A stretch of 48,470 bases of DNA from Streptococcaceae bacterium. GTDB lineage: Bacteria > Bacillota > Bacilli > Lactobacillales > Streptococcaceae. The DNA lies in contig JAIRUZ010000062.1 of assembly GCA_031254115.1 (NCBI GenBank), forward strand, positions 1 through 48,470. Reading direction: 5' to 3'. The notes beneath the pieces were generated by a model. That model saw only the letters and a program-made list of their open reading frames with translations. It ran no database searches and had not been told where the DNA came from. Position numbers and translations under genes: made by a program. Positions 23,751 through 31,946 of the stretch are shown one piece after another (positions within the stretch are counted from its first letter, which is position 1; each line of letters starts with the position of its first letter).

Positions 23751-24770
23751 TCAAATCGAAAACTCATTTTCAACCCTTGCCTCGCGGCGCATGAGCTCCA
23801 AAATCGTCTGACGCGGGTCTGCATTTTCATAAAGAACTTGATAAATCGCATTTGTAATCGGCATTTCAACGCCTAATTGGCGCGAAAGTTCATAGGCGGC
23901 TTTTGTGGTTGAGACGCCTTCGATAATCATGCCCATATTTTTTTCGATGTCTGCCAGCTTCTCGCCACGTCCCAGCGCATCGCCCGCGCGCCAATTTCTC
24001 GAGTATGGCGAGGTGCCCGTGACAATCAAATCTCCCACGCCTGACAGACCGCTGTATGTCAGCGCTTCTGCGCCCATTTTGACACCCAAGCGCGTAATTT
24101 CGGCAAGACCGCGCGTAATGATGGCCGCTTTCGCATTGTCACCAAAACCAAGCCCATGGAGCGCACCCGCGCCAACCGCAATGATATTTTTTAGCGCACC
24201 CGCGGTCTCAACGCCCACAACGTCCGTGTTTGTATAAAGCCTGAAATAATCGTTCGAGAGAAGTTCCTGCGCGTATTCTGCGTCAGCGAGATTTTTTGAC
24301 GCGCTCGAGATGAGCGTGATGTCCCGCACAATTGTCTCCTCAGCGTGCGACGGTCCCGAAACAACGGTAATTTCGCCGCGTTTGTCAGCTGGCATTTCTT
24401 CTTCTAAAATCTCCGAAATGCGTTTGTGGCTGCCTTGCTCAAGGCCTTTTGATGCGTGCAAAACATGCACTTTATGATCAAGCGCTTGTGCAACTTGCTG
24501 CGCGACCAGACGTGTCACTTTCGTTGGCACGACAAATAAAAGCGCCTCAACGTCTGACAATGCAGCCGACAAGTCCGTGAAAGCTTTGATATCAGCGCTT
24601 ATCGCCGCTTCTTTGAAATAACTCGTGTTGGTGTGTTGCTCGTTTATCTCGTCAATTTGTCGGGGATTATTTCCCCAAATTCGCACGTCGTGTCCATTGT
24701 CATGCAAAACCTGTGAAAGTGCCGTTCCCCATGATCCAGGACCCAAAACCGCGATTTTTTGTTTTTCCAT
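23751..24770 (-). CDS. gpsA: NAD(P)+-dependent glycerol-3-phosphate dehydrogenase
   Basis: Reduces dihydroxyacetone phosphate to glycerol 3-phosphate for membrane lipids. 339 residues from ATG 24770: the nucleotide-binding start [17 protein letters not shown], then [17 protein letters not shown], and the catalytic lysine region [27 protein letters not shown] box ends six bases before the ATG and no clear Shine-Dalgarno sequence fits, so the transcript may be leaderless. It is followed by galU. Confidence 0.97.
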   Translation of the reverse strand: MEKQKIAVLGPGSWGTALSQVLHDNGHDVRIWGNNPRQIDEINEQHTNTSYFKEAAISADIKAFTDLSAALSDVEALLFVVPTKVTRLVAQQVAQALDHKVHVLHASKGLEQGSHKRISEILEEEMPADKRGEITVVSGPSHAEETIVRDITLISSASKNLADAEYAQELLSNDYFRLYTNTDVVGVETAGALKNIIAVGAGALHGLGFGDNAKAAIITRGLAEITRLGVKMGAEALTYSGLSGVGDLIVTGTSPYSRNWRAGDALGRGEKLADIEKNMGMIIEGVSTTKAAYELSRQLGVEMPITNAIYQVLYENADPRQTILELMRREARVENEFSI

Positions 24771-24776
24771 AAGCCT

Positions 24777-24782
24777 ATTATA
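24777..24782 (-). promoter_or_regulatory. -10 box of gpsA, leaderless type
   Basis: TGCTATAAT on the minus strand (extended -10), six bases before the ATG. Confidence 0.55.
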
Positions 24783-24810
24783 GCACACACCATGAGTCTG
24801 CGCGCAAGTT

Positions 24811-24882
24811 AAAAAAACTTTGTCAGCGCTGACACTCGACTTCGTGCTTTAGCACTTAGCGAGAATGAGCTGACAAAGTTTC
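24811..24882 (-). terminator. Long nested terminator of glmS, containing the iterated palindrome
   Basis: AAACTTTGTCAGC (24815-24827) pairs with GCTGACAAAGTTT (24869-24881), and a smaller hairpin (GTGCT/AGCAC) lies within. On the minus strand seven T follow. The left arm continues into an exact GTCAGCGCTGAC copy (24822-24833), so two alternative foldings are possible. Confidence 0.8.
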
Positions 24883-24893
24883 TAGTTTTTATT

Positions 24894-26705
24894 TTATTCG
24901 ACGGTGACGGCTTTGGCGAGGTTACGGGGTTTGTCAACGTCAAGGCCGCGCTGTGACGAGGTTTCGTAGGCAATCAGCTGCGTCGGGATAACCATGGCAA
25001 TCGCTGAGAGATGCGGGTGCACGTTTGTCACGAGAATATCGTCGTCAGGATTTGCGACATGCTCCATGGCAATCGTAATGACTTTACCGCCGCGCGAGCT
25101 GATTTCCATCGCATTCCCGCGCGTATGCGGCGCAACCGCTGCATCGCTGAGAAGCGCAATCGCTGGCGTGTCTTTTTCAATCAGCGAAATCGTGCCATGC
25201 TTAAGCTCGCCCGCAGCAAAACCTTCACATTGAACGTAAGAAATTTCTTTGAGTTTGAGGCTTGCTTCCATTGCTACAAAATAATCCGATTTGCGGCCAA
25301 TATAGAACGCGTTGCGCGTCGTTAGGAGCAAATCTTTGACGATGGCTGCGATTTTTTCTTTCTCGGACAACGTCGCTTCGATGGATTGGGCAACGAGAGA
25401 CAGTTCTTTGACCAAATCAAAGTCTTTGGCGGCTTCGCGCCCATCTGCTTCGCCGACTGCTTTGGCGAGAAATGCGAGCGTCGCAATTTGGCCTGTGTAT
25501 GCTTTTGTTGACGCGACGGCAATCTCAGGGCCCGCGCCAATTAGCATCGTGTAAGTCGCCTCACGCGAAAGCGTTGATCCTGGTACATTCGTGACTGTCA
25601 GCGATGGCAAGCCGAGCTCGCCCGTTTTGACTAAAACTTGACGGCTATCAGCCGTCTCGCCTGATTGACTAAGGAAAATAAAGAATGGTTTTTTCGACAA
25701 GAGCGGCATGCCATAGCCCCATTCGCTTGATACACCGAGCTCAACGGGCGTGTCTGTCAGCGCTTCAAGCATCTGTTTCGCACCAAAGCCCGCATTGTAA
25801 GACGTCCCCGCCGCGATGATGTAAATTCTGTCAGCTTCTTGAACCGCTTTGACAATTTCAGAATCGACTTTCATTGAGCCATCAGCGTTCGTGTATGTCG
25901 CAATGAGTTTACGCATGACCGCCGGCTGCTCGTCAATTTCTTTGAGCATGTAAAACGGATACGTACCTTTGCCAATGTCGCTGAGATCAAGCTCAGCCGT
26001 GTAACTGCCGCGCGAAATAGCATTTCCGTCGTAATCCGTCACAGAAACGCTACCCTTTGTGAGCACAACGAGCTCTTTGTCGTGAATTTCCATAAATTCG
26101 CTCGTCTCGCGAATCATCGCCATCGCGTCTGAGCAGACCATGTTGTAGCCGTCACCAAGCCCGATGAGCAGCGGAGATTTATTTTTCGCCACATAAATCG
26201 TCGTGGCATCTGTCGCGTCCATCAGCGCAAACGCGTAGCTGCCCTCGATAATGCCAAGTGCTTTCTTAAATGCGTCAAGCGGCGCAAGGCCGTCTTCTTC
26301 AACAAATTTTCCGATGAGATGCACCGCAATTTCTGTGTCTGTCTGACCTTTAAAGCTGTCAGCTGGCAAATAATTCGCTTTGATTTCCTTGAAATTTTCA
26401 ATCACGCCGTTGTGCACAAGGACAAAACGCCCCGTCGCCGACGTGTGCGGATGCGCATTTTCCTCGGACGGTTTGCCGTGTGTTGCCCAGCGCGTGTGAC
26501 CAATGCCAGCTGTTCCCGCGACATCAATGCCCAATTTGCTGCGCAAATCGCGAATGCGCCCGACAGATTTCACGAGCGAATCATGATTGCCGCCTGTCAC
26601 AAAAATCCCGGCCGAGTCATAGCCACGATATTCCAGCTTTTCAAGCCCTTGCATCAAGATGTCCGTTGCCGATTTGTTCCCCACAACGCCAACAATTCCA
26701 CACAT
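24894..26705 (-). CDS. glmS: Glucosamine-fructose-6-phosphate aminotransferase (isomerising)
   Basis: Makes glucosamine 6-phosphate from fructose 6-phosphate and glutamine, the first step to cell-wall amino sugars. 603 residues: N-terminal glutamine amidotransferase with catalytic Cys 2 (MCGIVGVVGNKSATD), GYDSAGIFV, HTRWATHG; then two SIS domains (IIAAGTSYNAG, FLSQSGETADS, ASTKAYTGQI) and the C-terminal KPRNLAKAVTVE. A ribosome binding site (AAGAGG) precedes the start. A strong promoter and a hairpin leader lie upstream; no glmS ribozyme was seen. Confidence 0.97.
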   Translation of the reverse strand: MCGIVGVVGNKSATDILMQGLEKLEYRGYDSAGIFVTGGNHDSLVKSVGRIRDLRSKLGIDVAGTAGIGHTRWATHGKPSEENAHPHTSATGRFVLVHNGVIENFKEIKANYLPADSFKGQTDTEIAVHLIGKFVEEDGLAPLDAFKKALGIIEGSYAFALMDATDATTIYVAKNKSPLLIGLGDGYNMVCSDAMAMIRETSEFMEIHDKELVVLTKGSVSVTDYDGNAISRGSYTAELDLSDIGKGTYPFYMLKEIDEQPAVMRKLIATYTNADGSMKVDSEIVKAVQEADRIYIIAAGTSYNAGFGAKQMLEALTDTPVELGVSSEWGYGMPLLSKKPFFIFLSQSGETADSRQVLVKTGELGLPSLTVTNVPGSTLSREATYTMLIGAGPEIAVASTKAYTGQIATLAFLAKAVGEADGREAAKDFDLVKELSLVAQSIEATLSEKEKIAAIVKDLLLTTRNAFYIGRKSDYFVAMEASLKLKEISYVQCEGFAAGELKHGTISLIEKDTPAIALLSDAAVAPHTRGNAMEISSRGGKVITIAMEHVANPDDDILVTNVHPHLSAIAMVIPTQLIAYETSSQRGLDVDKPRNLAKAVTVE

Positions 26706-26738
26706 GTTTCATTCCTCTTTTCAATTTTAAAAAATTGG

Positions 26739-26803
26739 TATAGTCATATTTTTTGACTATCTATTACAGAAAATATGATAACAAAAGGATTTTATTTTGT
26801 CAA
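26739..26803 (-). promoter_or_regulatory. glmS promoter and leader hairpin
   Basis: On the minus strand TTGACA (26798-26803), a 17-bp spacer and TATCAT (26775-26780) give a near-consensus promoter. Just downstream, ATAGTCA and TGACTAT (26740-26760) form a 7-bp inverted repeat in the leader, either an operator or an RNA hairpin. Confidence 0.65.
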
Positions 26804-26849
26804 GCCAAAACAAAATAAAAATTGGTCTATCTGATTGTTTATAATAAAA

Positions 26850-26875
26850 AAACCTGAAAACTAGTTTTCAGGTTT
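26850..26875 (-). terminator. Terminator of the DUF59 gene
   Basis: A perfect 26-bp palindrome with arms AAACCTGAAAACT / AGTTTTCAGGTTT overlaps the stop codon and is followed by T-rich sequence on the minus strand. Confidence 0.85.
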
Positions 26876-27227
26876 AACGAATGCCAAGTGCAATGCGCGC
26901 GTAGCGCGACATTTTATCAACGGTCCAAACAGGCTCCCAGACAAGCGAAACTTTGAGCTTGTCAACGTCAACCTCAGGCACGCGCGCAAGCGCATCATGA
27001 ATTTGATCCGTCAGCAAATCCGCCAGCGGGCAGCCCATCGTCGTCAGCGTCATTTGAATTTCCGTCGCGCCCGAATCCTCAAAACTAATCTCGTAAACAA
27101 GTCCCAAATTGATGATATCAATCCCGAGCTCTGGATCAATCACACCTTCAAGCGCCGTTAAAATCCGCGTTTTGATGTCTTCAACTTGCTCCTCGTTGTA
27201 TTTATTTTCGTGTGTATTTTCTGACAT
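26874..27227 (-). CDS. MIP18/DUF59 family iron-sulfur assembly protein (SufT/PaaD-like)
   Basis: Small cytoplasmic protein of the family that helps mature iron-sulfur proteins. 117 residues from the ATG at 27227, which has GGGAGG four bases before it. An acidic N-terminus is followed by ILTALEGVIDPELGIDIINL, EIQMTLTTMGCPLADLL with the conserved reactive cysteine, and VSLVWEPVWTVDKMSRYA, the complete domain. It is monocistronic, with its own terminator. Confidence 0.92.
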   Translation of the reverse strand: MSENTHENKYNEEQVEDIKTRILTALEGVIDPELGIDIINLGLVYEISFEDSGATEIQMTLTTMGCPLADLLTDQIHDALARVPEVDVDKLKVSLVWEPVWTVDKMSRYARIALGIR

Positions 27228-27241
27228 ATTGCCTCCCAAAA

Positions 27242-27270
27242 TGTAAAAAGTTTTTTACACTTGCATTATA
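27242..27270 (-). promoter_or_regulatory. Promoter and operator-like palindrome of the DUF59 gene
   Basis: TATAAT (27265-27270, minus strand) is followed by the inverted repeat TGTAAAAA-N2-TTTTTACA (27242-27259) between the -10 and the ribosome binding site. I cannot name the binding protein. Confidence 0.5.
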
Positions 27271-27274
27271 ACAT

Positions 27275-27300
27275 AAAAAAACCGACAGTGTGTCGGAAAA
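27275..27300 (-). terminator. Rho-independent terminator upstream of the DUF59 gene
   Basis: CCGACA-GTG-TGTCGG (27282-27296) followed by seven T on the minus strand. It ends transcripts coming from the BI-1 gene and the hairpin element. Confidence 0.8.
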
Positions 27301-27349
27301 ATTATTTTTAGTTAGATGTGACGTCCGTTGCTTGGGTTCTATTGAATCT

Positions 27350-27461
27350 GTTTCATAACCCTGCTTTTTCGTCTAACCACGCTTTAGCGCTCGGCGCATA
27401 CACCGAGTAAATAAACGCAAAGCTGAGTTAGCCTTCAAAAGCAAAACGGGTTATGAAACAA
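27350..27461. repeat. 112-bp hairpin element with 13-bp perfect terminal inverted repeats
   Basis: TGTTTCATAACCC (27350-27362) and GGGTTATGAAACA (27448-27460) are perfect inverted repeats. Further paired segments lie inside (TGCTTTT/AAAAGCA, CTAAC/GTTAG, CTCGG/CCGAG), so the whole region can fold into one long stem. It lies between the stop of the BI-1 gene and its terminator. It may be a MITE or a structured 3' RNA. Confidence 0.7.
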
Positions 27462-27466
27462 GCTTA

Positions 27467-28171
27467 TTATTTACGTGAGCCGCCAGCCCCACCAAAAATC
27501 TGGAGCAGGAACATGAACAAGTTGATAAAGTCAAGATAAAGCGACAGCGCCATGCTGACTGCCCAGCCGTCTTGCACTTGGCCATTCATCGCCATATAAA
27601 CTTGACGGATTTTATTATTGTCGTAAGCAATGAAGCCTGAGAACAGGAGTACGCCGATGACCGAAATTCCAAGCTGCACCATGGTGCCGCCGATGAAAAT
27701 GTTCAAGACCATAGCAATCAAAAGCCCAATCAAGCCTGCAATGAGCGCTTTTCTCATGCCTGAGAGATCACGCTTCGTGAGACGGCCATACGCCGAAAGG
27801 GCAAAGAACATGCCTGACGCCGTGCCGAACGCGAGCGTAATGTCCGTCATTGTAAAGGCCAAGAGCGTGATTGAGAGCATAAAGCCCCAAACTGCCGAAA
27901 ACACGAAGAAAAGTGGCATTGCCGCGGGCGAATTTTTACTTGCGGCGGCTTGCATTGGGAACATCAGAACGATTGTCCCAATCATCAGCAACCAAATCAC
28001 CATCGTGCCGCCCGAAAGCAAAGCCAAGATGTTAGTTAAGAAAAAGCGAATGGTGATAAATGCAACCGCTGCACTTGTCAAAATTCCGAGTCCGACCAGC
28101 GCATAAATCCGATTGTAGAACGTGCGCAAGCCATCCATTTTGTCGTCATAAATTAAATTTTGATTATCCAT
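27467..28171 (-). CDS. BI-1 (Bax inhibitor-1)/YccA-like family membrane protein
   Basis: Integral membrane protein of a widely spread family, some members of which are calcium or proton leak channels; the role in lactic bacteria is not settled. The 234 residues have seven hydrophobic segments after the N-terminus MDNQNLIYDDKMDGLRTFYN, with the family's YALVGLGILTSAAVAF start, GFIAYDNNKIRQVY near the sixth helix and ALSLYLDFINLFMFLLQIF with its conserved Asp near the end. AGGAGG before the ATG is strong. Confidence 0.93.
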   Translation of the reverse strand: MDNQNLIYDDKMDGLRTFYNRIYALVGLGILTSAAVAFITIRFFLTNILALLSGGTMVIWLLMIGTIVLMFPMQAAASKNSPAAMPLFFVFSAVWGFMLSITLLAFTMTDITLAFGTASGMFFALSAYGRLTKRDLSGMRKALIAGLIGLLIAMVLNIFIGGTMVQLGISVIGVLLFSGFIAYDNNKIRQVYMAMNGQVQDGWAVSMALSLYLDFINLFMFLLQIFGGAGGSRK

Positions 28172-28218
28172 AGTAACCTCCTGTTTGTTCTTATTATATC
28201 ATATTTTAAGCAAAAAAT

Positions 28219-28243
28219 CTCAGACTTTCGCCTGAGATAAGTG
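28219..28243 (-). terminator. Terminator of tsaE
   Basis: ATCTCAG and CTGAGAT pair around a short loop, with six T following on the minus strand. Confidence 0.75.
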
Positions 28244-28266
28244 TCGCGTTTTTCTTTAAAAAAGGC

Positions 28267-28288
28267 TTTCTGTCAGCGCTGACAGAAA
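28267..28288. repeat. 22-bp perfect palindrome with the iterated motif at its centre
   Basis: The iterated 12-mer (28272-28283) is extended by TTTCT/AGAAA on both sides to a perfect 22-bp palindrome directly after the tsaE stop codon. This is one of the two intergenic copies. Confidence 0.85.
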
Positions 28289-28289
28289 T

Positions 28290-28739
28290 TTAGCTGGCTG
28301 ACAAAAGCGTTTCATAGCGTTTTCCATGCGCTGTCAGCGTGAGTGTGCGTGTGTCGTTTGCATTTTTATCAAATTTGACCGATAAATAATTTGCAGGCAT
28401 GTCAGCGCCTAGGAGTTCGCCCCATTCGATGACACAAACGCCGCCCGCGTCAAAATAATCTTCCATATCAAAGCTGTCAGGGTCATCGCCAATGCGGTAA
28501 ACGTCCATGTGGTAGAGCTTGAGCGAAGCTCCTTGATATTCTCTGACAATCATAAATGTCGGCGATTTGATCATTTGCACGATGCCAAGCGCGCGGCCGA
28601 GCCCTTTGGTAAAGGTCGTTTTTCCCGCGCCCAAATCGCCTGTTAAAATCAAAATATCGCCCGCTGACAGCTTTTCACCCAGTCGTTCTGCAACGTCTGT
28701 CAGCGCGGATTCTGTCAAGTTTGACAGCTTTTTCTCCAT
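28290..28739 (-). CDS. tsaE: tRNA threonylcarbamoyladenosine ATPase TsaE
   Basis: ATPase that works with TsaB, TsaC and TsaD to modify A37 of ANN-decoding tRNAs. 149 residues from ATG 28739 (GGAG eight bases before): Walker A as ILTGDLGAGKTTFTKGLG, SPTFMIVREYQG, LYHMDVYRIGD, and CVIEWGELLGADMP, all family signatures. The start overlaps the stop of the upstream small membrane protein (TGATG). Confidence 0.96.
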   Translation of the reverse strand: MEKKLSNLTESALTDVAERLGEKLSAGDILILTGDLGAGKTTFTKGLGRALGIVQMIKSPTFMIVREYQGASLKLYHMDVYRIGDDPDSFDMEDYFDAGGVCVIEWGELLGADMPANYLSVKFDKNANDTRTLTLTAHGKRYETLLSAS

Positions 28740-28969
28740 CACATTTTCTCCATTTCTCGCACGGATTCGATTAAGAGCAAAACGGCAAGGACATAAAAGA
28801 TGATTTCTGCGATATTGTATTGATAATTAAACACAAAACCAATAATCGCGGTCACAAACAGGGTCACGCCACCCAGCACAAAGAAAATATTTAACGTTTT
28901 CTTCGACTCGTCGCTCACCAAGAAAAAATAAATCAGCGCCGTCGGAATAATCAAAACCAGATAAAACAT
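28739..28969 (-). CDS. Small membrane protein, possibly DUF3165 family
   Basis: 76 residues with three hydrophobic stretches (MFYLVLIIPTALIYFFLV; IFFVLGGVTLFVTAIIGFVF; EIIFYVLAVLLLIESV) and short charged ends. The family name is a guess from size and neighbourhood; small proteins of this type are known in streptococci. It is translated together with tsaE. TAAAAT lies six bases before the ATG, in the sequence TAAAATAAAGGCATG that also occurs before prs, so the message is probably leaderless. Confidence 0.75.
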   Translation of the reverse strand: MFYLVLIIPTALIYFFLVSDESKKTLNIFFVLGGVTLFVTAIIGFVFNYQYNIAEIIFYVLAVLLLIESVREMEKM

Positions 28970-28983
28970 GCCTTTATTTTAAC

Positions 28984-29010
28984 AAAAAAACGCGCGTAAT
29001 GCACGTTTTT
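28984..29010 (-). terminator. Terminator of the MacB-like transporter gene
   Basis: AACGTGC and GCGCGTT pair (one GU) on the minus strand and are followed by seven T. Confidence 0.7.
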
Positions 29011-29016
29011 CGGTGT

Positions 29017-31185
29017 TTATTCGGTGGCAAGCGCTTCGATGGTGTTCATTTTTGCGGCGCGCCTGGATGGTGCAAGACTTGCGAGCAGCGCGATGACGAG
29101 CGAAATAACAACCGCGAAAATCATGATGCCTGGTGTGATTTGGATGATATCTATGCCCCCCAAAAAGTCCGCAAGAGCATGATTGACAACCGCCGCAAGC
29201 GCAAACGAAACGCCGAGAGCAAGCGTCGCAGAGAACAGCCCCAACATGGAACTTTCCGCTGTGAAAAGGCGTGAAATATCCTTTTTACGGCCGCCAAGCG
29301 CGCGAATAATCCCGATTTCTTTCGTCCGCTCAGCGACTGACATATACGTCGTCACAATAATCATGAACATTGAAACAATCAAGCCCACGCCCGCAATCGC
29401 AGCGAGCACGTAGCTTACAATTGACGTGATATTCGTGATTGTATCAAGCAAAGTGCCAAGATTTTCACTCGCAAAGACTTGTTTGCCGTCAATTTTCGTC
29501 TGCTGAATCTTTTTTGTCACCTCTTTGACATTTGAAACCTTGTCAACAGTTACAATCGCCATCTGGGCGTCCATTTTCATGTTGTGAGCTGACAGAATAT
29601 TTGTCAGCGCTGACGAAGTCACATAAGTATCTTGCAGCTGGCCGCTATCCTCCAAAATGCCAGAAATTTTAAAGGTCGCGTTGATTGTCAGTGGCTTGCC
29701 GTCGTCGCCCATAACCGTGAGCGTGAAGCTGACTTTCTTGCCAATCAGCGAATTGTAATCCGCGTTCAATTTCTTCGCGAGCGATTTTTGTACGACAATT
29801 TCGTCATCATTTTTTGGCGCTGAGCCTTTTGTGAGGCTTGAGGCGACATTATAATTTGTCCAAGTCGAAAGGCCTGAAATTTTAGTTGATTTGCTGTCAG
29901 CTGAAAGCGTGCCCTGTCCCATCAGAAGATGAAGTTTCTCAACTTTTGTCACATGATCTAAAGCTGACAATTTGTCAATTTCTGCCTGCGTGAGAAAACT
30001 TTGGCGCTGTACAGCGGCTTGCTGTCCTTGGCTGAATAGTTGTCCTTCAGAGACGCGATCACTTTCCTTAGTTGTCGGCCGGCTGACAACGCCTGGCGTG
30101 TTCGTATTCACAGGAAACAAGCCTTCGATTGTCGAATTCATATATTTTGTGCCGCCGATTCCAAGGCCAAGGAAGAAAATGACCGCAAAAAGCCCAATCG
30201 CCGTGCCCAAAGCAATCAGCAGATTGATTTTCCATTTGTTGACAAAATGTTTGAAACCTGTGCGCACAATATCGACATAAGATAACGCCTTGGTTGCAAA
30301 TGGCTTTTCGCGCTCGGCAATCTCAAACATCGGTTTTAAGCGCTCGTCTTCGTTGATTTTGCCGTCTGTCAGATAAATGATGCGCGTGCCCGCATTCGCG
30401 ACTTCTTGCGAGTGCGTCACAACAATCACCGTTTTCCCAGATTTGGCAATGTCTTGCAAAATCGAAAGCACTTCGCGCGTATTTTGCGAATCAAGCGCGC
30501 CTGTCGGCTCGTCCGCAAGAATAATTTCAGGGTCGCTCGCAAGCGCTCGCGCAATTGCCACACGCTGCTTTTGCCCACCTGAAAGCTGCGCCGGCTTTTT
30601 CTTGCGATGCTCGTAAAGCCCGACCTGTTTTGTCAGCGTAATCGCGCGCGCTTTGCGCTCTTTTTCAGAAAGCGTCGTCATTTTCAGCGCAATCATGATA
30701 TTATCAAGCACTGACAAATACGAGACCAGATTAAACGATTGGAAAATAAAACCAATCGTGTCACGGCGATATGCATCCATGTCGCGCTCTTTTTTCGTGC
30801 GCTGAACAATGCCGTCCACAATCACGTCGCCCGTGTATTCGCGGTCAAGCCCACCGATAATATTCATCAGCGTGGATTTTCCGCCGCCTGATTCCCCCAA
30901 AAGCGACACAAAATCACCGCGCTCAAAGCTAATATCAATCCCGTGAAGCACCGGAAATTCTTCTTTTCCAAGAAAGTAGGACTTATGAATGTCGCGCAGC
31001 TGCAGCACAGACGTGTCTAGACTCGTAAAATCAGCCGAATCGGCCTCTTTTTTTGCTCTTTTAAGAGAACGAATCGCAAAAAGCATGAGAAAAATACCCA
31101 CTGCAATAAGGCCAAGTGCTAGAATTTCCTGCCGCAAAAAGAGGGCAGGCGTCGCATTTTCAAAGACGAATGAAAGTTGAGTCAT
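29017..31185 (-). CDS. MacB-like ABC transporter, fused ATPase and FtsX-type permease
   Basis: 722 residues. A transmembrane helix lies at the N-terminus (residues 20-38), before the ATPase. The ABC domain spans about 60-290 with Walker A GESGGGKST (near 97), Q-loop FIFQSFNLV, signature LSGGQKQR and Walker B IILADEPTGALD. A permease half follows, with a helix near residue 315, a large MacB-type extracellular region, and three helices with the FtsX pattern (AERTKEIGIIRALGGRKKDI). These transporters usually export peptides or lipids, or resist antimicrobial peptides; substrate unknown. No two-component system or peptide gene lies next to it. An exact palindrome copy lies at 29603-29614. Confidence 0.92.
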   Translation of the reverse strand: MTQLSFVFENATPALFLRQEILALGLIAVGIFLMLFAIRSLKRAKKEADSADFTSLDTSVLQLRDIHKSYFLGKEEFPVLHGIDISFERGDFVSLLGESGGGKSTLMNIIGGLDREYTGDVIVDGIVQRTKKERDMDAYRRDTIGFIFQSFNLVSYLSVLDNIMIALKMTTLSEKERKARAITLTKQVGLYEHRKKKPAQLSGGQKQRVAIARALASDPEIILADEPTGALDSQNTREVLSILQDIAKSGKTVIVVTHSQEVANAGTRIIYLTDGKINEDERLKPMFEIAEREKPFATKALSYVDIVRTGFKHFVNKWKINLLIALGTAIGLFAVIFFLGLGIGGTKYMNSTIEGLFPVNTNTPGVVSRPTTKESDRVSEGQLFSQGQQAAVQRQSFLTQAEIDKLSALDHVTKVEKLHLLMGQGTLSADSKSTKISGLSTWTNYNVASSLTKGSAPKNDDEIVVQKSLAKKLNADYNSLIGKKVSFTLTVMGDDGKPLTINATFKISGILEDSGQLQDTYVTSSALTNILSAHNMKMDAQMAIVTVDKVSNVKEVTKKIQQTKIDGKQVFASENLGTLLDTITNITSIVSYVLAAIAGVGLIVSMFMIIVTTYMSVAERTKEIGIIRALGGRKKDISRLFTAESSMLGLFSATLALGVSFALAAVVNHALADFLGGIDIIQITPGIMIFAVVISLVIALLASLAPSRRAAKMNTIEALATE

Positions 31186-31270
31186 GAAATTTTCTTTCTA
31201 AAAAGTGATAATTAAGTATAACACATTTCGCTCAAACTAAAATAAGTCTTAAGATGGATAAGTCGGCATT

Positions 31271-31318
31271 TTGATATAATCCAGTTCATGCCTTCAAAGC
31301 GTTTCTCTTCACTTTTGT
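31271..31318 (+). repeat. Hairpin repeat A1 (internally deleted copy)
   Basis: Begins TATAATCCAGTTCA and ends CGTTTCTCTTCACTTTT, with the middle of the element missing. It is immediately followed by the full copy A2. Confidence 0.75.
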
Positions 31319-31440
31319 TAATCCAGTTCAGAGAAACTGAAGCTAGGAAAAAAGAGGATTTGGAACCCGCATTTCATGCAGAGCCCAAAATCCCTATTTT
31401 TCTACGCTTCAAAGCGTTTCTCTTCACTTTTTGGTATAAT
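31319..31440 (+). repeat. Hairpin repeat A2 (full copy) with a promoter-like end
   Basis: About 122 bp from TTAATCCAGTTCAG to CTTCACTTTTTGGTATAAT. Arms pair along most of the length (AGAGAAAC/GTTTCTCT, GAAGC/GCTTC, GGATTTGG/CCAAAATCC). The end places a TATAAT 20 bases before the start codon of the downstream gene. Confidence 0.8.
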
Positions 31441-31460
31441 ATGGCTAGAAAAGAGGAAAC

Positions 31461-31934
31461 ATGGTGTATAAAGTAGATTTTAAGGACGTTTCGAGCGTTG
31501 GTTTTGAAAGCGTGCCTGTTGCGGAAAGTTTTGCAGGTTTGCGCGCAAACGAAGCGCGTTATTTTTGGAATAAGTACACGTTTGAATATGTCACTTATCC
31601 GGCGGCTGAGCAGCAAGAACTCGCGGATTTGATGACGAAAATTCTCAAAGAAGAGCGTGATTTGGCGTTTTCAGCGAAAATGTTAGAAGTCGCGCCTTAT
31701 GAGGACGACGAGAAATATTGGCATGAATTTTACTATGACAACGGCATGTGCTTGAATTTGTTGTACGAAAAATCTGGCGAGAAGCCAAAGCGCGCGATTG
31801 GAATCAAGCTGTCAGTTGGCATGGAAATCCCTGAAGAACTGGCCGCTAAAGGCTTCAAATTTGCCCGTCAGCGCTCGAAACTCGCGGGTGAGGTTCGCGG
31901 CAGCTTCTTCACACTCAAAAAAGAATGGTTCTAA
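31461..31934 (+). CDS. Hypothetical protein, 157 residues
   Basis: I do not recognise this family. The soluble, charged protein starts MVYKVDFKDVSSVGFESV and ends RGSFFTLKKEWF. It has a central aromatic stretch (EKYWHEFYYDNGMCLNLLYE) and no signal peptide or membrane segment. GAGGAAAC precedes the ATG, and the TATAAT box at the end of repeat A2 serves as a likely promoter. The gene lies alone on the plus strand between minus-strand neighbours and is bounded by hairpin repeats, suggesting it is an accessory gene. Confidence 0.85.
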   Translation: MVYKVDFKDVSSVGFESVPVAESFAGLRANEARYFWNKYTFEYVTYPAAEQQELADLMTKILKEERDLAFSAKMLEVAPYEDDEKYWHEFYYDNGMCLNLLYEKSGEKPKRAIGIKLSVGMEIPEELAAKGFKFARQRSKLAGEVRGSFFTLKKEWF

Positions 31935-31946
31935 CTTTCTGACTGA

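Noticed and set aside
26706-26849. glmS ribozyme
   Set aside because: The leader is too short after the promoter and lacks the conserved core.
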